From Candidatus Fredericiella danica (lineage in GTDB: Bacteria; Chloroflexota; Anaerolineae; Caldilineales; Caldilineaceae), in NCBI GenBank assembly GCA_016713335.1, contig JADJPH010000037.1, positions 32,501 to 67,780 on the forward strand: a stretch of DNA of 35,280 nt, in the 5' to 3' direction. The notes under the pieces were generated by a model, which saw nothing but the letters and a program-made list of their open reading frames with translations, ran no database searches and was not told where the DNA came from. Positions 1-6,104 of the stretch are shown piece by piece (positions within the stretch are counted from its first letter, which is position 1; each line of letters opens with the position of its first letter). Made by a program: the position numbers and the translations under genes.

Positions 1-1764
1 CGGTGCCTGCCAAAACTGTTTGAATGGCGCCTTGATGGGCCTGCCATGTGCTCAGTTGTTGGCCGCTGCGGTCTAGGACGTGAATCTGGCCAAATTCATC
101 GCCAACCGCGACATGGCCGTCAGGCAGCGTTGCGATTGACGTCAATCGGACATCGCCCAAATCGAAGGCCGTTGCACTACCTTCCATTGTTGACCAGCGC
201 TCAACCAGGCCATTTTCGCCCGCAACCAGAATCGAGGAGCCAGCGTCGTCAAGCGCCTGAGCCGGCAGCCCGTAAGGGAAGTAACTGGTCAGTTCACCGC
301 CCACCCGTACACGCCACAAATTAACATTGCCCTGGTTGTCAGCCGTGGCAATCAGATGTCCAGTGCGATCGAAGACCGGAGAGGAGATGTTTCCCGCGCT
401 GCGCACGATGGTGGTGCCTGCATGTGTCAAGAGATTCCACAACGGATCGTGCCGTCGCGGCTGCCTGACACGAGGAACCTGCTATCGGGGCTAAAGGTGA
501 GGCCATTGATCTCTTGTGTGTGGACGGCCAGTTGGATTGGCCGATCTTCGAGGCTGCCGAGATCCCAGACGCGCACCTTGCCGTTGGCGCTGCCGGCAGC
601 AAGATAACGCGAGTCCGGGCTGAACAACGCGTGAAATCGATAACCGTCCGTGTTACGGGAATCAGGTAACTCGACGTACTCATACGAACTACTGATAGAC
701 TTCCTTATCCATAGTTCGAGCAAGTCGGTTGAAAGTGAAACGATTGCACGACCATCGGGGCTTTGTTGAGCGCCAATGACGGTAAACTGATGGCCTCTGC
801 CCTCCGGCACGTTGAACGTTCCTGAGGCGCCGTCGGCAATTCTCCAGATGTGCGCCAGATTATCGTCGGCGCCTGCCAGGATCGATTCTCCGTCGGTTGT
901 CCAGCTTAGGGTGCGTAATTGGGCGCCGGATTCGGCAAGATAGGGACTCTTGCCAACCAGCACCCCCGATGCAATGTCCCAGATCCAAATCTTTGTACCG
1001 CTGCGAACCCCCAGCCACTTGCCGCCGGGATGCAGCGAAATGGAGCGTACGACATCATCATGGATCTTCTCCCACTCAAGCCCCCCATCACTCATGCGCC
1101 AAACGCGGACTCTGCGGTCGTTCTTGCTGGCAGTTACAACGTACTTGCCGTCGAAGCTCAACGCTGCACCGACCAGCGTGTCCTCATGGCCCCCCAGTGC
1201 CCACACCAAACGCCGACTTTGCCAGTCCCATACACGCGCCTTCCGATCATTTCCACCTGTCAGTAGGTAGCGATTGTCGCGACTGAAGAAAATGCCCGAT
1301 GCCGCCGCTTCAAGGCCAGAGATGCTGGCCACACCGCGCCAGGCGTCCAACGCTGTTCGAAGTACTTCCTCAGATTGCATCGTGCCGGTGATTCCCTGTT
1401 GGGCAATGATACCCAACAAGAGCGCTTCTTCTGCTTCTCCGTTTTCCAGCAGATTATTGGCGACAGCGGCAACCTCGCGTGAACGCGACTGCGCCAGTTG
1501 TGCGGCAAGATCGGCGGCGCTTTTCGATAGTTGTGACTGTTGGTTGAGAATGAATAACACAGCGCCGAACATGAGCACTGAAAACAAGACTGCGCCCGCC
1601 ACCAGCAGTCGCCACCGATTCCGACTTTCACGCAGAAGCCGTAGTTCCTTTTCTTGCTGGGCTTTTTCTTTCTGCTTTTCTGCATCAATCTGTTGCCGGC
1701 TTTGTTCGACGAGGTCTTTGATATCTTGGTCGATGCCCACCGATTCTGCGTCGGTGGTGGTCAT
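1..1764 (-). CDS. STAND ATPase C-terminal part: coiled coil, membrane helix, WD40 propeller (partial, frameshifted)
   Basis: This is the C-terminal half of a STAND-type sensor protein. From the Met at 1764 there is a charged, Gln/Glu/Lys-rich coiled coil (about residues 15-50), one hydrophobic helix (about 52-74, starting WRLLVAGAVL), then WD40 blades with repeated 'S.D.RYL.TGG.D...RVWD' patterns. The frame closes at 427 after 'DGTIRCGIS', but the next frame continues as 'LWNLLTHAG...NQGNVNLWRV' down to base 1, so one T appears lost near 437 (CGTTTG read as CGTTG). The gene is cut by the window edge. The frame upstream of 1764 encodes '..GGLLDEAELPELNDG' and ends in a TGA overlapping this ATG. 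That may be a separate 4-bp-overlap gene, but a lost T (GATTGG to GATGG) would fuse it smoothly to the ATPase part, as in known nSTAND1-WD40 proteins. WD40 identity is sure; single-gene status is inferred. Confidence 0.82.
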
Positions 1765-1921
1765 CCATCGTTCAGTTCGGGCAGTTCGGCCTCATCTAGC
1801 AGGCCACCCTCTGCACGACCAAGCCGCACCCATTCTGCCGCCTTTGCATCCAGTCTGCGTCTGGTCTGCTCTGCATCCCGGCGCTCACTTACCCATGATG
1901 CCAGGGTAGGCCAACCGGTAA

Positions 1922-2644
1922 TCAGCGATTCTGCGCGATATCGATCTTGCGTTGCGGGTTCGCATGATCGCGGTCTGTGGTTAAGAGCCGCCTGTCAATG
2001 AGAAGTGCTAACACTGCACCAAAGATCGCCGGATCATCTCCGACCGAGTGCAGATCCGCTTCAGTCTGCTGGCGCCGAGTATCCGGCCGTCCTTCGCCAA
2101 ACTGGATGAGGCGCATGAAGACCCGGCGTGTGGTGATTGCCCCGGCCGCCGGCATGCGTTTGTCTAACAGTGCCTGGTCTGCGCTGCGTGCCATGGCAAC
2201 TTGCAGCCCCGTGCGTGTATCATTGTCGCCGGCAAGGTCGATGTAGGCCGACAGCGCAAGTTTGCGTGCTTTGACCTTTTCCCACAGAAGCACCAAGGTT
2301 TCCTGTAGGAAGGGTAGCGCGCCGGGTTCACCTGCGGCATCGGCAAGCAACCGCTCAACAAGCGCATCTTCGATGGAAACGCCTGCTTGCTTCGCCGGCG
2401 CGGCGATTGCTTCTCGTAGTGCTTTCCTACTCAGCGCTGTCACTTCCATCCGGTGGGCCTGGATCAGGTTCCACAGAGGTGATCTCATCAGATTTGGATA
2501 GAAGTCAGCGCGCACCGTAAGGATCAGGTGGAAATTAGGAACACCGGCCAGCGTCAGCAGGCACTGTTCAAACAACATGCCTTCATCGAGGGGAGAGAGC
2601 GTATACGTTTCTTCAAATTGATCGACAACCAGGACAATCGGCAC
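1922..2644 (-). CDS. nSTAND1 ATPase core fragment (Walker B to winged-helix region)
   Basis: This fragment carries the middle of an nSTAND1 NTPase. It opens with the Walker B strand 'PIVLVVDQFEETYTL', followed by 'HLILTVRADFYPNLM', the arginine-bearing sensor strand of STAND ATPases, and a helical region ending 'LLIDRRLLTTDRD'. It is the continuation of the Walker A fragment at 2761-3318. Between them (about 2645-2820) the protein can be followed through all three frames as 'LHPTNAARLILG', 'GLRPASP', 'MTSLATALGAS' and 'DQHQKLASGV', which requires several single-base losses. At the 3' end the frame stops at 1922 ('KIDIAQNR'), yet the other frame continues 'LITGWPTLASWVSERRD', the usual end of the STAND helical domain; one missing G (CAGGAA to CAGAA) restores 'IAQESLITGW'. 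It is listed as a fragment because no full-length frame exists in this sequence. Confidence 0.85.
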   Translation of the reverse strand: MPIVLVVDQFEETYTLSPLDEGMLFEQCLLTLAGVPNFHLILTVRADFYPNLMRSPLWNLIQAHRMEVTALSRKALREAIAAPAKQAGVSIEDALVERLLADAAGEPGALPFLQETLVLLWEKVKARKLALSAYIDLAGDNDTRTGLQVAMARSADQALLDKRMPAAGAITTRRVFMRLIQFGEGRPDTRRQQTEADLHSVGDDPAIFGAVLALLIDRRLLTTDRDHANPQRKIDIAQNR

Positions 2645-2760
2645 GCCACTCGCCAGTTTTTGGTGCTGGTCACGATCTCTTCAGATTCACCGCTTGCGCC
2701 CAGCGCCGTGGCCAGGCTGGTCATCGGGGCGACGCCGGACGCAGTCCGCCGACGAGCGTC

Positions 2761-3318
2761 TCACGCCCAAGAATGAGCCTTGCCGCATTTGTGGGATGCA
2801 ACCGCGAAGACCAATGATGATTTGCCGCTTCCAGAGGCGCCGATGATGACAAGAAACGGGAACAGCCTCAGACGCTGGATTGCCTCGTCGACTTCTCTGT
2901 TTCGCCCGAAGAATCTGTCGCTTTGGTCTTCACCAAAAGGTGACATGCCTGGGTACGGACAAGGCGTAGCTGTGTCAAATACGAGGTCATTCCACTCAGC
3001 ATTGAGGCGCTGAAGTTCCGGGTTACCGGGATTCTGGGCGAGCGCTGCCGTCAGAAGACCCTTGATGCCAATTGACTGATCGTCAACGACCTGTTGAACG
3101 AGATCCAGGGCGATGGCCGGCACTGGGCGTTCTACGGCAACGACGTTGTCAAGGACCAGATCCAGTTTGGTGAGCGTCATCGACCGTAGTGAGTTCAGGT
3201 CGAATGCTGCGATCAGCGCCTGGGTGAGCGCGCGATATGTTGTCCAGTACATGGACATGGCGATGGGAAACATCGCCAATCGGTTCCGATGCTGCGTTCG
3301 AAGGGGGAGGCTTTTCAT
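2761..3318 (-). CDS. STAND ATPase N-terminal part: effector-associated-like domain plus Walker A
   Basis: This is the start of the STAND protein. Residues about 23-110 resemble an effector-associated domain (EAD1-like): 'ALTQALIAAFDLNSLRSM' followed by helices and the signature end 'AALAQNPGNPELQRL'. Then comes the nSTAND1 entry motif 'CPYPGMSPFGEDQSDRFFGR' and Walker A 'GASGSGKSS'. The last 15 residues are off-frame; the neighbouring frame reads 'LHPTNAARLILGRETL', so bases are missing near 2802-2806 (GGG to GG and TTT to TT would restore 'FAGLHP'). The start is uncertain: Met codons at 3318, 3273, 3258 and 3252 are all possible and none has a clear ribosome site; 3258 or 3252 would place the Met right before the domain. 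In known systems, EAD-STAND proteins recruit effectors with a matching EAD in immunity-like pathways. No such effector is seen here. Confidence 0.8.
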   Translation of the reverse strand: MKSLPLRTQHRNRLAMFPIAMSMYWTTYRALTQALIAAFDLNSLRSMTLTKLDLVLDNVVAVERPVPAIALDLVQQVVDDQSIGIKGLLTAALAQNPGNPELQRLNAEWNDLVFDTATPCPYPGMSPFGEDQSDRFFGRNREVDEAIQRLRLFPFLVIIGASGSGKSSLVFAVASHKCGKAHSWA

Positions 3319-3321
3319 GGG

Positions 3322-3345
3322 TGATTTAGGCCACGACGCAAAGAC
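3322..3345. repeat. Isolated CGCAAAGACG repeat relic
   Basis: The sequence GCCACGACGCAAAGACGAC between the divergent STAND and GH3 genes matches the core of the repeat family found at 5750-6008 and 13429-13609. A single copy without flanking hairpin arms is present. Confidence 0.4.
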
Positions 3346-3376
3346 GACAGATTATGTTATCAGAAGGATGGCGTAA

Positions 3377-3405
3377 TTGATATATGATACAGAATCACAA
3401 ATATA
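3377..3405 (+). promoter_or_regulatory. Possible sigma-70 type promoter of the GH3 gene
   Basis: An AT-rich island in an otherwise GC-rich region contains TTGATA (3377-3382), a 17-base spacer and AATATA (3400-3405), about 40 bases before the GH3 start. The -10 box is weak, and the call rests on spacing and composition only. Confidence 0.35.
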
Positions 3406-3447
3406 TTTTGATCTAATTCGGATAGAAGGCACAGTGAGGAGCGAAAA

Positions 3448-5718
3448 ATGCCAGACATTGAATCATTGCTTGCCCAGATGACCCTTGAAGAAAAGGCCGC
3501 GCTTTGCACCGGCGCCACTGCGTGGAACACGACCCCGGTGGAGCGGCTTGGCATTCCCCGGCTGCTTGTGTCCGACGGGCCGCACGGCGTTCGCCGCGTG
3601 GCAGACCCGACCTCCATGACGATCAAGAGTCTGGAATCCACCTGCTTCCCCACTGCCTCGTGTATGGCTGCCACCTGGGACACCGAACTGCTGGGCCAGA
3701 TGGGGCAGGCGTTGGCAGAAGAAGCCATCGGGCTTGACGTCGACGTCGTGTTGGGACCGGGCGCCAATATGAAGCGGACGCCCGTCTGTGGCCGCAACTT
3801 TGAGTATTTTTCCGAAGACCCGTTTCTGGCCGGTGAATTGGCCGCAAGTTACATCAGCGCCGTGCAAAGCAAGGGCATCGGCACCTCGCTCAAACACTAT
3901 GCGGCGAACAACCAGGAACACCAGCGTATGACCGTCAGCGCCGAGGTGGATGAACGGACGCTGCGCGAGATCTATCTCCCCGCATTTGAGACTGCCGTCA
4001 AAAAGGCACAGCCCTGGACGGTGATGTGCGCCTACAATCGGCTCAACGGCGTCTATGGTTCAGAGAACCCGTGGCTCCTGGAAGAGATCCTGAAGGACGA
4101 GTGGGGCTTTGCAGGGTTCGTCGTCTCTGACTGGGGCGCAGTGCACGATCGCGTCGTTTCCTTGCAGGCCGGTCTTGACCTGGAGATGCCGGGTCCCCGT
4201 CCCCGCCGCGTCCGCGCGGTGGTGGACGCCGTGCGCAGTGGTGCCCTCGATGAAGCCAAACTTGACGAAGCTGTGCGCCGGATTCTGCGCGTCGTCTTCA
4301 TGGCGGCCGAAACCCCCAAGGGCGCACCCTTTGACGCCGTTGCCCATCATGCCCTGGCGCGCAAGATCGCCGGCGAAGGCATGGTGCTGCTCAAGAATGA
4401 GGATATCCTGCCCCTCAAGGGCGGCGGTCGCATTGCTGTGATCGGCCGGGCGGCGCAGGAACCGCACTTCCAGGGGCATGGCAGTTCGCACATCAACCCA
4501 ACTCAGGTGGATATCCCGATCGCTGAGTTGGAGAAGCTGGCGGGCGGCGCCAAGATCACCTACCACGAAGGGTATCCGGCCGACGACAGCAGCCAGCCTG
4601 CCCTGATCGCGGCAGCCGTTGCCGCGGCGCAGGCGGCGGATGTGGCGCTGCTCTATATTGCACTGCCGACCTTCAAGGAATCTGAAGGCTACGATCGCAA
4701 GGATTTGGAGCTGACGGCGCACCAGGTGGCATTGATCAACGCGGTGACCGCAGTCCAACCGCGTACCGTGGTGATCTTGAACAACGGCTCGGCCGTCACT
4801 ATGAGCGACTGGATCGATGGGACGGCGGCGGTGGTGGAAGCGTGGATGATGGGGCAGGCCGGCGGTGGCGCCATCGCCGATGTGCTGTTTGGGGTTGTCA
4901 ATCCCTCTGGCAAGCTTGCGGAAACTTTCCCGTTGCGGCTGGCGGACACACCCGCCTACCTCAATCATCCGGGTGAGCATGGCAAAGTGCGCTATGGTGA
5001 GGGGTTGTATATCGGCTATCGCTTCTATGATGCTGCTGAGCGGCCCGTGCTCTTCCCGTTTGGTTATGGGCAGAGCTATACGACATTTGCCTACAGCGCA
5101 CCGAAGGTTTCGACCAGGACATTCCATGACGTGGACGGTCTGACTGTGTCGGTGGATGTCACGAACACCGGATCGGTGGCCGGCAAAGAGGTTGTCCAGG
5201 TGTATGTGCATGACCGTGCGTCAAGCCTGCCGCGGCCGCCAAAGGAATTAAAAGGGTTTGCCAAGGTGGCGTTGGAGCCGGGCGAGACGAAGACGGTAAC
5301 CGTACCGCTGGATTTCCGCGCGTTTGCTTTCTATCACCCTGGGCATGGACAGTGGATCACCGAAGACGGCGAGTTTGATCTCCTGATCGGCGCGTCCTCG
5401 GCCGATATCCGGTGTGTGGAGACGGTGACGCTCCAGTCAACACTGCAACTGGGTTCGCTCCTGACGCGGTTGTCGACGCCGCGCCAGTGGCTGGCCGATC
5501 CGCGTGGCAAGCGCGTCTTCAATCCGCTCTTCCAGCAACTGTTGTCCGCGATGGCCGCCAGTTTTGGCGTGGATCCGACCGCCGGGGATTTCAACATGGA
5601 TGCGATGGATTACATCCTGGATATGCCTTTAGGCGACGTGCTCGACTTCCAGGGCGATGCGCTGCCGGCGGCGCCATATGAAATCGTAGAGGGGCTGCTA
5701 GCCCAGGTGCGCGCCTGA
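3448..5718 (+). CDS. Glycoside hydrolase family 3 beta-glucosidase
   Basis: This 756-residue enzyme hydrolyses terminal beta-linked sugars, most likely beta-glucosides, with retention. No signal peptide is visible, so it should act in the cytoplasm on imported oligosaccharides. The GH3 TIM barrel covers about residues 1-300, with the conserved 'KHYAANNQE' (Lys149-His150) and the nucleophile Asp228 in 'VVSDWGAVHD'. The (alpha/beta)6 domain follows ('GMVLLKNEDILPLK', 'GQAGGGAIADVLFG', 'FPFGYGQSYT'). A fibronectin-III-like domain is near the end ('GKEVVQVYVHD', 'KELKGFAKVALEPGE'). A ribosome site GAGGAG lies at 3435-3440, a suitable distance before the ATG. Length and domain order are normal and the frame is intact. 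It is divergent from the STAND gene and no sugar transporter or regulator is next to it, so the exact substrate cannot be told. The C-terminal ~80 residues after the FnIII domain are an extra helical tail. Confidence 0.95.
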   Translation: MPDIESLLAQMTLEEKAALCTGATAWNTTPVERLGIPRLLVSDGPHGVRRVADPTSMTIKSLESTCFPTASCMAATWDTELLGQMGQALAEEAIGLDVDVVLGPGANMKRTPVCGRNFEYFSEDPFLAGELAASYISAVQSKGIGTSLKHYAANNQEHQRMTVSAEVDERTLREIYLPAFETAVKKAQPWTVMCAYNRLNGVYGSENPWLLEEILKDEWGFAGFVVSDWGAVHDRVVSLQAGLDLEMPGPRPRRVRAVVDAVRSGALDEAKLDEAVRRILRVVFMAAETPKGAPFDAVAHHALARKIAGEGMVLLKNEDILPLKGGGRIAVIGRAAQEPHFQGHGSSHINPTQVDIPIAELEKLAGGAKITYHEGYPADDSSQPALIAAAVAAAQAADVALLYIALPTFKESEGYDRKDLELTAHQVALINAVTAVQPRTVVILNNGSAVTMSDWIDGTAAVVEAWMMGQAGGGAIADVLFGVVNPSGKLAETFPLRLADTPAYLNHPGEHGKVRYGEGLYIGYRFYDAAERPVLFPFGYGQSYTTFAYSAPKVSTRTFHDVDGLTVSVDVTNTGSVAGKEVVQVYVHDRASSLPRPPKELKGFAKVALEPGETKTVTVPLDFRAFAFYHPGHGQWITEDGEFDLLIGASSADIRCVETVTLQSTLQLGSLLTRLSTPRQWLADPRGKRVFNPLFQQLLSAMAASFGVDPTAGDFNMDAMDYILDMPLGDVLDFQGDALPAAPYEIVEGLLAQVRA

Positions 5719-5749
5719 CGTAGGGGCGGCAAAGGTAAGAAGAAATGCC

Positions 5750-6008
5750 TCCCGCAGAGCCGCCAAGCCGCCAAGAAATGCGAGGAAGATGCTCCCGCAG
5801 AGACGCTGGGAAAGGCAAGGGAGGAGAGACTCCCGCAGAGCCGCCAAGACGCCAAGAAATGCGAGGAAGGTACTCCCGCCAAGCCACAAAGACGCCAAGA
5901 AATGCGAGGAAGGTACTCCCGCCAAGCCGCAAAGACGCTAAGAAACGCGAATTTTCTTGCTTCTCTTTTCTCGCTTTTCTTCCTTGGCGTCTTTGCGGCT
6001 TGGCGGGA
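5750..6008. repeat. CGCAAAGACGCCAAGAA repeat cluster with long terminal hairpin
   Basis: The gap after the GH3 gene is filled by about five copies of a ~43-base unit beginning TCCCGC(C/A)(A/G)A and containing CGCCAAGAAATGCGAGGAAG. Copies start near 5750, 5793 (degenerate), 5831, 5874 and 5917; the 5831 and 5874 copies are nearly identical. The last copy (5917-5944) faces its reverse complement at 5980-6008 across a T-rich loop, giving an arm of about 28 bases with few mismatches. On the plus strand this could end GH3 transcription. The same core occurs at 3322-3345 and 13429-13609. Confidence 0.8.
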
Positions 6009-6023
6009 GGGTTTGCTTCTTAA

Positions 6024-6050
6024 TGTGATACGTCACACGCACCACGTGAC
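6024..6050. promoter_or_regulatory. CRP/FNR-like palindrome and overlapping inverted repeat upstream of the helicase operon
   Basis: TGTGATACGTCACA (6024-6037) is a perfect palindrome in its arms (TGTGA/TCACA with four bases between). It overlaps a second inverted repeat, GTCAC (6032-6036) with GTGAC (6046-6050). TGTGA/TCACA half-sites are typical of CRP/FNR-family operators, though those usually have six bases between them. The site lies 55-80 bases before the helicase start. The regulator is not identified. Confidence 0.4.
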
Positions 6051-6067
6051 ATGCAACCCGTAACACT

Positions 6068-6093
6068 GTAGAATCCTTGTACATAGGATCTAC
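6068..6093. promoter_or_regulatory. Inverted repeat directly before the helicase start
   Basis: GTAGAATCCT (6068-6077) and AGGATCTAC (6085-6093) form an imperfect inverted repeat around TGTACAT, ending 11 bases before the ATG at 6105. Its position suits an operator, or an mRNA hairpin covering the ribosome site. If the N-terminal domain of the protein is really toxin-like, autoregulation here would be plausible; this is inference. Confidence 0.35.
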
Positions 6094-6104
6094 GGTGCAA
6101 AACC

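Noticed and set aside
4060..5211. Minus-strand open frame of ~380 codons
   Set aside because: It lies wholly inside the intact GH3 gene and has no recognisable domain; a high-GC shadow frame.
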